64,000 bases of DNA from Aralia elata (taxonomy: Eukaryota > Streptophyta > Magnoliopsida > Apiales > Araliaceae), in the NCBI GenBank assembly GCA_034770075.1, contig CM068386.1:39117990-39181989 (forward strand), in the 5' to 3' direction. A program made the position numbers and the translations under genes. Within the stretch, counting starts at the first letter, position 1; each line of letters starts with the position of its first letter. The notes beneath the pieces were generated by a model. That model ran no database searches. It saw only the letters and a program-made list of their open reading frames with translations, and was not told the origin of the DNA. Below, piece by piece: positions 1 through 9,689 of this stretch.

Positions 1-2009
1 TTAAGAATAGGTATCCGCTGCCCAGGATAGACGATCTGTTTGATCAACTCAAGGGAGCAAAATACTTCTCGAAGATTGATTTAAGGACGGGTTATCATCA
101 ACTAAGGGTGAGGCAGAAGGATATCCCAAAGACGGCATTCAGAACTCGTTATGGACATTTCGAGTTTCTGGTTATGTCATTTGGACTGACAAATGCACCA
201 GCGGCATTCATGGATATGATGAATAGAGTGTTCAAGCAGTACTTGGACAAGTTCGTGGTAGTATTCATCGATGATATATTGGTGTATTCAGTGACAGAGG
301 AAGAACATGCTGAACACCTAAGGATTGCCTTGGAGGCATTAAGAAGGGAGAAACTGTACACGAAGTTTTTAAAGTGTAAATTTTGGTTGCAGAGGGTGCA
401 GTTTCTAGGACACGTCATTGACAGTAATGGTGTTTCAGTAGACCCAGCAAAGGTGGAAGCCATTATCAACTGGGAGCAGCCGAAGACGCCAACGGAGAAC
501 AGGAGTTTCCTAGGGTTAGCAGGATACTATCGGAGATTCATCCAACATTTTTCGAAGATAGCATCACCGCTGACCAATCTAACCAGGAAAACGGTAAAGT
601 TCGTTTGGACGGAGAAGTGCGATGAGAGTTTCTTGGAGCTGAAGAAGAGACTTAGCCAAGCACCAGTGTTGGCATTACCGGACGACACTGGGGTTTTGTA
701 GTATACAGTGATGCGTCACACAAGGGCCTTGGTTGTGTACTAATGCAGCACGGCAGGGTCATTGCGTACGCTTCACGCCAACTGAAGGACTACGAGAAGG
801 GATACCCGACTCATGATCTGGAGTTAGCAGCAGTAGTGTTCGCTTTGAAGATCTGGAAGCACTACCTATATGGAGAGAGGTGCGAGATATATACATATCA
901 CAAAAGTCTGAAATATATCTTCACTCAAAAGGAGCTGAATATGAGGCAGCGCCGATGGTTAGAATTGATCAAGGATTACGACTGTGAGATTCTGTACCAT
1001 CCGGGCAAAGCAAATGTAGTGGTCGATGCCCTGACTAGGAAAGGCAGAGGGAAATTGATGAGGCTTATAACTCAGGCAGAGCTGATAAGGGACTTTGAAC
1101 GCCTGGAACTGGAGGTTAAGTATTCGATGGAGACGGACGAAAAATTGCTCACCGTGACAGTAGGTCCGACTCTACTGGATAAGATAAAGGAGGCCCAAGA
1201 ATTTGATGAAGGATGCATTGACATCAAGAAGCAACTGTCGGAAGGAAAAACGTTGAAGTTCAAGGTTGACAACACAGGTCTGCTGAGATTCGAGGGAAGG
1301 ATCTGGATACCCTATGTACCAGACTTAAGGGAAGAAATATTGCAGGAGGCCCATAATACGAGATTTTCGGTACATCCGGGTAGCACCAAGATGTATCAAG
1401 ATCTTCGTCAACATTATTGGTGGCCGCATTTGAAGGGGGAAGTTGGAGAATTCGTCAGCCGGTGTTTAACTTGTCAGAGAGTCAAGGCAGAGCACCAACG
1501 GCCGAGCGGATTGTTGCAACCCTTAGAGATTCCCGAGTGGAAGTGGGAGCACATCACTATGGATTTTGTGGTAGGACTCCCGACAACACAAAAGGGTCTA
1601 GACGCCATCTGGGTAATTGTAGATCGTTTGACCAAGTCTGCCCATTTTCTACCAATCAAGATCAGGTACAAATTGGAGTAGTTGACGAAACTTTACGTAA
1701 AGGAGATAGTATCGCGACATGGAGTGTCGGTGTCTATTGTGTCTGACAGAGATCCGCGCTTCACGTCAAATTTTTGGAGAAGTCTACAGGAAAGAATGGG
1801 AACACAGTTGAGAATGAGTACGGCGTATCATCCTCAGACCGATGGTCAGAGCGAGTGAACAATTCAGACCTTAGAGGATATGCTCCGGGCAGTTGTGATG
1901 GACTTAGGTGGCAGCTGGGACGATCATTTGCCCTTGGTAGAGTTCGCTTACAACAATAGTTATCACGCTAGCATCGGCATGCCACCGTACGAAGCGTTAT
2001 ATGGGAGGA
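1..2009 (+). pseudogene. Tekay-like Ty3/Gypsy pol fragment (RT, RNase H, integrase), copy G1
   Basis: The window opens inside a reverse transcriptase. Frame 108-701 shows the FIDDILVYS catalytic box (FIDD) and the GLAGYYRRFI motif. A one-base frameshift near 690-700 separates it from 743-1681, which holds RNase H, the HPGKANVVVDALTRK linker, the integrase zinc finger (HPGSTK...CLTCQRVK) and the first part of the integrase core (MDFVVGLP). In the same frame follow a TAG at 1679-1681, VSDRDPRFTSNF, HPQTDGQSE and a TGA at 1856-1858. The copy stops abruptly at EALYGR near 2009, where a Copia LTR remnant begins, so the integrase C-terminus, chromodomain and 3' LTR are missing. The protein closely resembles the complete chromovirus on the - strand at 45787-48906. 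An ancient inactive copy; family call fairly sure, lineage from similarity to that element. Confidence 0.85.
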
Positions 2010-2122
2010 ACATAGATTGATCTTGGTGATGGTTTGTATAAAATTTTAAAATCTGATTTTATCGCGCTTCCGCACTATACATGTAATTTGATTACATGTT
2101 CGCGCTATATACAAACCTAACA
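2010..2122 (+). repeat. 3' end of a Copia 5' LTR (copy C1)
   Basis: It matches the inner end of the complete LTRs elsewhere in the window, ending ACAAACCTAACA directly before the primer site. The 5' part of the LTR is absent; the join to pol fragment G1 lies at about 2009/2010 without an obvious target duplication, so it looks like a deletion junction. Confidence 0.85.
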
Positions 2123-2123
2123 G

Positions 2124-2136
2124 TGGTATCAGAGCC
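2124..2136 (+). other. Primer binding site, initiator tRNA-Met (copy C1)
   Basis: TGGTATCAGAGCC lies one base after the LTR end and is complementary to the 3' end of plant initiator tRNA-Met, the usual primer of minus-strand synthesis in Copia elements. Confidence 0.9.
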
Positions 2137-2239
2137 TAATCTTGTGCTAATTATCGATTTTGATGATTCCATGTATGCTTGATATACGATTGGATCGAAA
2201 TTTTTGGGCAGAATAAAATTTTTTCTGAATCAGCGACAC

Positions 2240-2360
2240 GGCGCAGCTGCGCCGTCTCCAGTTCATTCTAGAGCGCAGCTGCGCCGAAACCCAGAATCGG
2301 TTTTTTCTGGGGAGCAGCGCAGCTGCGCCGTTGCCCAGTTTATTCTGGGCGCAGCTGCAC
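2240..2360 (+). repeat. Four GC-rich palindromes in the leader of C1
   Basis: The self-complementary 12-mer GCGCAGCTGCGC occurs at 2241-2252, 2273-2284 and 2317-2328, with a one-base variant at 2349-2360. It stands out in an AT-rich leader. The spacers carry CCAG...CTGG type imperfect inverted repeats. The same quartet occurs in copies D (16540-16660) and B (40532-40650) but not in E. Confidence 0.9.
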
Positions 2361-3800
2361 CGGTAAGCAGAATCTGAAAAATATTATTTTTCTTTAATCA
2401 AAATAAATGGTTTATTTAATTGATATAAGTTTAAAATAAAGAGTTTATTTTATCTGGAATAGGATTTCAGATTGCTAAAATTAAAGGAGTTTAATTTGGA
2501 TTTGGTTTTTGATTAAAATAAAAGAGTTTATTTTGTTTCAAAACTAAATATTAGGAAAACTTTTGCCCATTAATTGATATCAATGCATATATGGAATGGA
2601 TTTATTATTCATGAGATGAATGTTATTTATTGATACATATAGAGATATGTATGATAATAAATAGGGATTGATTATGGACTGTTGACCAATGTGTGATTGG
2701 ATTTATTTTAGTGGATGCTTGAATGTATGGGTTTTTATAAATGGGGTCTGCGTACCCCGTCTTCTCTAATTTTTCTTAATGTAAATTTTATCTTCTTCCT
2801 ATGTACTTTCCCTTGACTGCTGATCAAGGTTTCTATTTATTGTAAATAGTTTTTTGTAATAGAACTAGTTAGAATTAATTTTTTGAAGAATTGGAGACAA
2901 AGGAGCAAGGAGCGCTTGAAGACCCGTTTGTATTGGAGCCCGGGTTTAAATGTAATAGTTATATTTAAATTTATTCTTGCACCCTAGGTTTGACCTTTTG
3001 GTTCACTTGGTGGCTCTAGTGAACCAAACTAGAATAAAAGTCCATAATCAATCCGGGTAGAATATAGTATTCTATATGTGCATGCTTATTATATATATAT
3101 TATATATATTATCCAACATGTTTCGCATGTAAAATAATATGACGCGTATTTTATATATATATGTGCATGCGCGCTAAACAAGATGAGACTAATAATAACA
3201 AACCCCTCAAAGAAATCATATTAAGTCCTAAGTGTTCAAAGATATTTAGAATATCGAATGTCGCCTTCTAGCATGGTAAAACAATAGAGTATTAAATATT
3301 TAATATGAGTTTGTTGTGTCACCACAAGGCAAGTATTAAATATTTAAGATGTTGCTTTATCACATTTGATGCTTATAAATAGACTGAACGATGCTGTTTT
3401 ATTGTGTCACCACAAGGACAGTGTTTTTCTTTCGAATATATGGAAGTGCTAGGTTGGACTTAACTTGGCTAATTTTGATTCGGATGTGTCACCACTTGAT
3501 CAAAATAATCTAAGAGGCAAAATACAAGGAGTTACATAGTGATGTAATTGACAATAGTTGTCTACCTATTTATTTATATATCGCTTGTTGTGTCACCACA
3601 AGGCTATATACATTTGAAATGGGATCCTTAATCTCACTAGCAAATCTTTAATTAGAATTGCCGAACTATAAAATGAGGGTAATATAGTTTGATGAAAATA
3701 GTGGGAGATACCAATTTAAAATAAAGACCTAATTTATTTTGGTAATTAATTAAATGAATGTATGCTAAAATGTTGTCTATTTCACATGCAGAATTTAAAA
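2361..3800 (+). other. Non-coding leader of Copia copy C1
   Basis: AT-rich stretch between primer site and gag with no credible ORF. It has degenerate AATAAAGGAGTTTATT-like repeats (2440-2540) and four copies of TTGTGTCACCACAA or its core: 3314-3327, 3402-3415, about 3486-3495 (GTGTCACCAC only), and 3588-3601. The segment is conserved in all five Copia copies of the window, which suggests a function in the RNA (inference). Confidence 0.75.
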
Positions 3801-4926
3801 ATGTCAAACTCACTATCACTGCGTAGCATACTTGATGCTAACAAACTGACCGGAGCGAATTACACGGACTGGTTAAGGAATCTGAGAATTGTTCTCACTG
3901 CTGAAAAGATTTCTTATGTCCTAAATTCGCCAGTCCCTGCAAGTGTTGCAGAAACAGCCTCTGAGGAAGAGATTGCTACTTTTAGAAAGTGGCAAGATGA
4001 TGCAATCCTGGCTCAATGCATCATGCTCGCATCCATGAGTAACGAGCTTTAGCGTCAGCATGAAACTATGGATGCTCCTACTATATTGCTGCACCTCAAA
4101 GAGTTGTATGGTGAGCAAAGTAGGACTACTAGATATCAGATATCTAAGGAGCTCTTCCGATCTCGTATGACCGAGGGCACTGCTGTTGAGACTCATGTCC
4201 TTAAGATGATCAATCTGATTGAACAACTTGGACAACTTGGGTTCGTGATGGATGGGGAGTTAAGTCAAGATTTGATCTTGCAGTCACTCCCGGACACCTT
4301 CTCACAATTTGTTGTGAATTTTCACATGAATAAGTTGGATGTCAGCTTGCCTGAGCTACTTAACATGCTGAAAACTACTGAAGGTCACTTCTCATCCAAC
4401 ATGAACCAAGTCTTACTAGTGGATGATTCTTCCAAGAAAAGGAAGAGGCCCAAGGTATATTTTGAAAAGAAGAAAAACAAGAAGGCTAAGGGAAAGGCGA
4501 AGGGAAAGGATAAAAAGAAACCTGATCCAGATAGCAAAGGAATTTGCTACCATTGCAATAAGCCGGGACATTGGAAGAGGAACTGCAAGGAGTATCTTGC
4601 GGGCCAAAAGAAGCTTGGAGAAGCTTCGACTTCTGATCTAGGTTTGTTCATGATTGAAATTAATTTTTCTGAAAGTCAAAATTCTACTTGGGTATTGGAT
4701 ACCGGCTGTAGTTCTCACATATGTAATAATATGCAGGGACTAAGCAGAAGTAGGAAGCTGAACAAGGATGAAGTCGTCCTACGAGTTGGGAATGGAGCAA
4801 AGGTTGCTGCATTGGCTGTAGGGACTTATTGTTTAGCATTGCCTTCGGGCAAGTTCATTAGTTTAAATAACTGTTATTATGTTCCAACACTCATTAGAAA
4901 CATTATTTCAATTTCTGTATTGGATA
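3801..4926 (+). pseudogene. Copia gag and start of protease, copy C1
   Basis: Gag begins at ATG 3801 (MSNSLSLRSI); an in-frame upstream ATG at 3762 exists. A TAG at 4050-4052 replaces a glutamine codon present in copy B and splits the frame. The rest (from 4068) is open and shows the gag core (SQDLILQSLPDTFSQ), a lysine-rich stretch, a CCHC zinc knuckle (CYHCNKPGHWKRNC), and the protease active site WVLDTGCSSHIC. The frame is cut at about 4926 by the inverted join to copy A. Normally the same frame would continue into integrase and reverse transcriptase. Not functional because of the stop and the truncation. Confidence 0.88.
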
Positions 4927-5580
4927 TATCCTTTGGTCCTCTTCCGCTTCCTGGAAGAATCATCTACTAGTAAGACTTGGTCTTTCTTGGTTGGAAAGTG
5001 ACTCTTTACAATTTTCAACATGTTTAAGCAACTCAAGCATGTTGACATATAGCTTGTTCATGTGGAAATTCACAACAATTTGTGAGAAAGAGTCCGGAAG
5101 TGATTGCAAGATCAAATCTTGAATCAACTCTCCATCCATTAAAACCCAGTTGTCCCAATTGTTCAATCAGATTGATCATTTTAGGACATATGTCTATATT
5201 GTAGTGTCATCGGTCATTCTAGATCGGAAAAGCTCCTTAGATATCTGATATCTAATAGTCCTACTTTCCTCACCCTTCAACTCCTTGAAGGTGCCGGAGT
5301 ACAGTAGGAGCATCCACAGTTTCATGCTGACGCTAAAGCTCGTTACTCATGGATGTGAGCATGATGCATTGAGCCAACTGTGCATCATCTTGCTACTTTC
5401 TAAAAGTAGCAATCTTTTCCTCAGAGGCATTGTCCGCAACCATTGCAGGGATAGGCGTATTAAGGATATAAGATAGTTTTTCAGCCTTGAGAACTATTCT
5501 CAAATTTCTTAACCAGTCCGTTTAATACGGTCCGATTAATTAGCATCTAATATGCTATGCAGTGATAGTGAATTAGACAT
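4927..5580 (-). pseudogene. Broken Copia gag, copy A
   Basis: Read on the - strand from the ATG at 5580-5578 (MSNSLSL-type start). It has the one-base insertion at the LHLKEL position and the one-base loss at the LGFVMDGE position that copies D and E also carry, so the frame is broken at identical sites. Recognisable pieces include LILQSLPDSFSQ and NFHMNKLYVN in 4960-5166. The tryptophan codon that is a TAG in D and E is still TGG here, so A branched off before that mutation. Ends at the fusion with C1. Confidence 0.85.
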
Positions 5581-5946
5581 CGTAAAATTCTATAAATGAA
5601 TTTGTAATTTAACAATATTTTAGCATACATTCATTTCTTAATTAATTACTAAAATAAATTAGGTCTTTATTTTAAATTGGTACCTCACTATTTTCATCAA
5701 ACCATATTACCCTCAATATATAGTTCGGCAAATCTAATTAAAGATTTGCTAGTGAGAATAAGGATCTCATTTCAAATGTATATAGCCTTGTGGTGACACA
5801 ACAAACGATATATAAATAAATAGGTAGACAACTATTGTCAATTACATCACTATATAACTCTTTGTATTTTGCCTCTTAGATTATTTTGATCAAGTGGTGA
5901 CACATCCGAATCAAAATTATCCAAGTTAAGTCCAACCTAGCACTTC
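5581..5946 (-). other. Leader of Copia copy A, inner part
   Basis: Reverse complement of the Copia leader next to gag, carrying TTGTGTCACCACAA-type motifs (on + strand as TTGTGGTGACACAA near 5789). Ends at the Tat insertion; the target duplication is ACTTC (5942-5946) against GCTTC (33047-33051). Confidence 0.85.
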
Positions 5947-8010
5947 TGTAGACACCCAAATTTTGCACTTCGTATACTAACCCTGACAGGAGGACAAAAT
6001 CGTCAATTAACCCAGCCTACGAGAACGAAAGGTGGACATAAGTACGAACACTCAAAGCCACCACAACGAAGTGCGATCAAAGCCGTCACGACAACGATCA
6101 AAGCGGAATGATATGGCACGTTTTCCAGCGGTTCCTGGACTGTAAAATACAAGCCTCTCAGCGAAAACCAACAGTACGACACGAGAATCGACGTGCGGTA
6201 CGAAAATCGAGAAAATCAGCCCAGCCAGTCGCGAATTGATCTACGGCCAATGATTAAAATAAACTGAAGTGCGCGACGGGCTGAAGTGCGCGGCGGGTGC
6301 GGAGAAATCGAGGCCAGCCGCAGATCAATCTGCGGCTGCCTCTGATCAGCCTTTATCAGCGCATTTCTTCATTTGGCATACAGAGAGTTGAACAGCAGCA
6401 GAAGAAGGAAAAAAGAAAAAGAATTAGCAGCAACAACAGCGAAAAAAAGAGAGAAAAGAGAGGAAAAGTGAGGATTTATACCCCTTTTGTTAGATTGTAT
6501 CACATACATTCTCTACTCTAATTAATATACAAGTTTACACGCATCGTGGTGTTATTTTGCAAGGTGAAAAGCCCTTTTAATAGCATTTTTTGTGTATCAT
6601 TTTGTTAAGTTTTTTTGGTCATTCGGGTTACATTAAATGTAGTTCTTCTTGTATATTATTGTGGATACATGGATTAAGGATTATTAGTGAGGGTTCCAAC
6701 GGAACAAAATTCTTCCTAATGGTCCGATGATATCCATTTGGCAATTTTTTAGATCGTTATGGTAATGTATTATACGTAGTATATTTAGATTGCTATTTTA
6801 GGATATTGTGGTGTGTGAGGCAACCCGGTATTGTTCATTTGTGTATTATCCATTTTATGGGTGTGTAGCAATTTTGGATGTGAGCCTAGGAACGCGACCC
6901 CGTGGTCCAAATCCGATGATGGACGTTTTTTTGGGTGAATGTAATAGGGCGATGTGTCTTTTATTGTAAACATGTAATCGTCGGGCCTTAAAACGATATC
7001 AAGTTGAAAGTCGGTTTTAAGGCCCCGTAATAGTGAAATACGTGATTGTGGGCGTTTGGGGTTATTTTGATGGCTCACATACCCATGAATAGCCCCAACG
7101 CATTTTAATGCTTGATTTGATTTACGACACAAAAATTGATTTCAAAGCTAAATGATGAAGATTTCCATAAAATCAATCAAATTAGGTTATTGGAACCACG
7201 AGACTTAAAATTGGAAGTGTTAATGAATGTCGATTCCTATTTAAACGAGAAGGCTAAAGAAAGATCGTGTGTTCAAACATCACAAAAAATGGTTTTATGA
7301 CAATAAATCACGTTTTATTAAACCGTTGTGCATAGGGTTAAAGGGATCCTAGAAGTTGCCCATCATTTTATTTATGAAAGCAACGTATAGGTCTCGATTC
7401 CTATTTTTGATGAAGGTTTAAAAAACTCTTGTTTCGCCAAAACGACACCTAATGAAAATTCACGGCTTTTGACAATTAAAATCAAATCTTTCTCATAATA
7501 ATAATAAGGCTTTCTCGTATAGGCCGAAAGACATTCTAAAAGCATTCTCAAAATTAAAACATGATCTTTTTTATAAAAACCCAAATGGTTTTTTCATGCA
7601 AACTCACCACAACATTCACATAGGCATACACGCGCGCACCCACACATTTTAAGAATTAAAGGATAGGAAAAGCATCGAGATTGCGGTAACCGTGTTTCAC
7701 AGAAATCGGGGGGTGCCTAACACCTTCCCCTCGCTTAAGAAAGCCCCCGAACTCTATGAATCTCGGTTTGCAGACTAATTAATTCGGAGTCAATATGACC
7801 AGCGATTTACGAAAACGAAGCTCGAATGAGTTGGTACATCCATTTCAAATATACCAACTGGCGACTCTGGTCAATTGGCTCATCATAAAAAACGATCTTT
7901 CAAAACCCCGTCGACATTTGTGCCGACCTTTTCAAAAAATCATCGAAATAAAAGGGTTCAAATTGGAAAGGGTAATAATTATCACAGAAGCGACCTTCCT
8001 GGTGTCGACA
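5947..8010 (+). repeat. 5' LTR of the Tat element
   Basis: 2064 bp, starting TGTAGACACC and ending TGTCGACA, nearly identical to the 3' LTR. It contains a 17-bp direct duplication (6264-6280 and 6281-6297) absent from the 3' LTR, which accounts for the whole length difference of 17 bp. A perfect 22-bp palindrome lies at 6316-6337. Near the 3' end (7858-7867) is a 10-bp copy of the primer-site sequence behind an 8-bp inverted repeat. Short ORFs on the - strand are conserved between LTRs only because LTRs are copies. Confidence 0.93.
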
Positions 8011-8012
8011 GC

Positions 8013-8030
8013 TGGCGACTCCGCTGGGGA
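8013..8030 (+). other. Primer binding site of the Tat element
   Basis: TGGCGACTCCGCTGGGGA starts two bases after the LTR. It has the form of the primer site known from Ogre/Tat elements, which use tRNA-Arg (recalled, not checked against a tRNA set). Confidence 0.8.
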
Positions 8031-8769
8031 AATTAGAGGGCTTAAGCCGCGTACAAATCTTGATGCTATCCTATCCTTTAAAAAACCTATGAATGTGTAT
8101 GTACGTGCGATATTTTGACCCATTTTACTTGTTGTTATGTGAATGTGTGTTTTGTCCAAATGAATGAATGATTGAATGGATTTGCTTTACTTTAAAGTAA
8201 TCATTTGCATACGGTGAGGACGATGAATGTGAATGTATGTTGAGAGTGTACCTCCTCCTGAGGCAAACCTGTCGGTTGCTTATTACTGGACTCGAAGGGG
8301 CTGCTCCCCGGAGATGGCTCAGGAAACGCACCACCCAGATCCGCTCCAATCGAAAGGACTCAGACGAGTAGATTGCGAAGATTTGGGGATCTTCATGCCG
8401 AAAAGCCGCGAGAGTAACCTTAGGATAGGTCAGCCTCAGATTAACCCAACGCAGGGAAAGTCTCTTCATGCCCTTTTACGTTTACGCGCATAAATGTCAT
8501 AGTCCCATTCAACATTTTTACATATACCTTCCCTGTTGTCAAAAGAAAGTACTAACCTCTATGTTTTGCAGGGAATAACTGGGAAAGCATAATAATTCGT
8601 GTCTAACAATTATTATTGCATCAAGGGACTATTAACATTTTGTTTTGCAGGGAAAGATTAAAAAGCCCAAAAACACAAAAGTTACAGCTTTAGCATACAT
8701 CCACATCTTTCGTTTCCCAAAGATTAAACTCCAAACCGTTTTTTCTGCAGGATTGCTCCTCAAACGCGT
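8031..8769 (+). other. Leader of the Tat element
   Basis: Non-coding stretch between primer site and gag. A short frame at 8233-8493 has no recognisable domain. Two TTTTGCAGGGAA motifs (about 8565-8575 and 8643-8653) and a TTTTTTCTGCAGG at about 8740-8752 look like splice acceptors, so the leader may be spliced (inference). Confidence 0.55.
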
Positions 8770-9689
8770 TTGCAATCTAAGAGGGCCCAGGTTTCTACAT
8801 CTGAAATGGCTGATCTTCCACCTCCTAATCCTGGCTCCATATCTCGGGAGGAATTCGATGATTTTAAAAAACAGATGTTTGAAATGGCCACGATGCTGAA
8901 AGAGCAGTTGCTACCTAGACAGGATCCGCCAAACAAGGATCCTCCTAAGGATGATCAACCCCAGCCTAAGGGAGAGCCAGTCATCCCCAAAGCCATTCCC
9001 ACACCTAACAGGACAGTAATCACTATCCCAGAGGAGGGAGACACTGATGATCTTCGAAAGAAAATGAAGCAGATGGAGGAAACTATATAATCTCTGAAAG
9101 GCATAGGTTCCCTGGGCAGGGTGAATTATTTAGATCTGTGTGTCTTTCCAGGAACCAGGTATCCGGAGAAGTTCAAAATCCCCGAATTTGAGAAATATAA
9201 TGGGAAGGGAGACCCGTATACACACCTGAAAATATACATTGGGGAACTTGGGTCTTATGCAGAGGATGAAGGACTGAGGATGCAGTTACTCCAAAAGAGC
9301 CTAACGAGAGAAGCAAGAACTTGGTATGCCCGCCTTGATAATGCTCGGATCCACAACTGGGAGGAATTGGCCCATACTTTCTTGACACAATACAGCTTCC
9401 AAGCACAGATGGCCCCTGACAGATATCAGATGACAAAGGTCAAGAAGCAACCGAAAGAATCTTTTAGGGACTATGCACAACGGTGGAGGGGTATGGCTGC
9501 ACAGGTAAATCCCCCAATGAGCGAGGCAGAAATGGTAATGACCTTTGTGGATATTCAGGAGGCGCCCTATTATGAGCGAGTGATAGCGGGGATTGGAAGA
9601 CCTTTTGACGAAATGATAAAGCATGGAGAAATGGTTGACATGGGGTTAAGTCTGGCAAGATCCGGGACTTCACAGCTCTAGAGGCAGTT
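8770..9689 (+). pseudogene. Gag, N-terminal and capsid part, Tat element
   Basis: A plausible start is ATG 8770, with an alternative ATG at 8806 (MADLPPPNPG). The N-terminal part is proline-rich with a short predicted helix. A TAA at 9088-9090 interrupts the frame, which resumes unchanged with the capsid domain at 9121-9681: KFKIPEFEKYNGKGDP, EARTWYARLD, and WEELAHTFLTQYSF are the retrotransposon gag (PF03732-type) signature. Near 9640 one G of a G run appears lost, shifting the frame into the next segment that starts at 9690. Gag forms the virus-like particle. Family is clear; exact start uncertain. Confidence 0.85.

Larger units (their letters stand above)
2010..4926 (+). mobile_element. 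Truncated Ty1/Copia retrotransposon, copy C1
   Basis: The copy consists of the last 113 bp of a 5' LTR, a tRNA-Met primer site, a long non-coding leader, gag and the start of the protease. It is cut at 4926, where sequence of another Copia copy begins in reverse orientation. About 1.7 kb of 5' LTR and all of integrase, reverse transcriptase and 3' LTR are missing. Gag and leader are close to copy B (33360-41734, - strand), so C1 belongs to the better-preserved group. Confidence 0.85.

Noticed and set aside
2124..2136. tRNA gene suggested by the tRNA-like sequence
   Set aside because: Only 13 bases complementary to the tRNA 3' end are present; it is a primer binding site.
6785..7132. 115-codon - strand frame present in both Tat LTRs
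   Set aside because: Conservation comes from the LTRs being copies; no recognisable domain.
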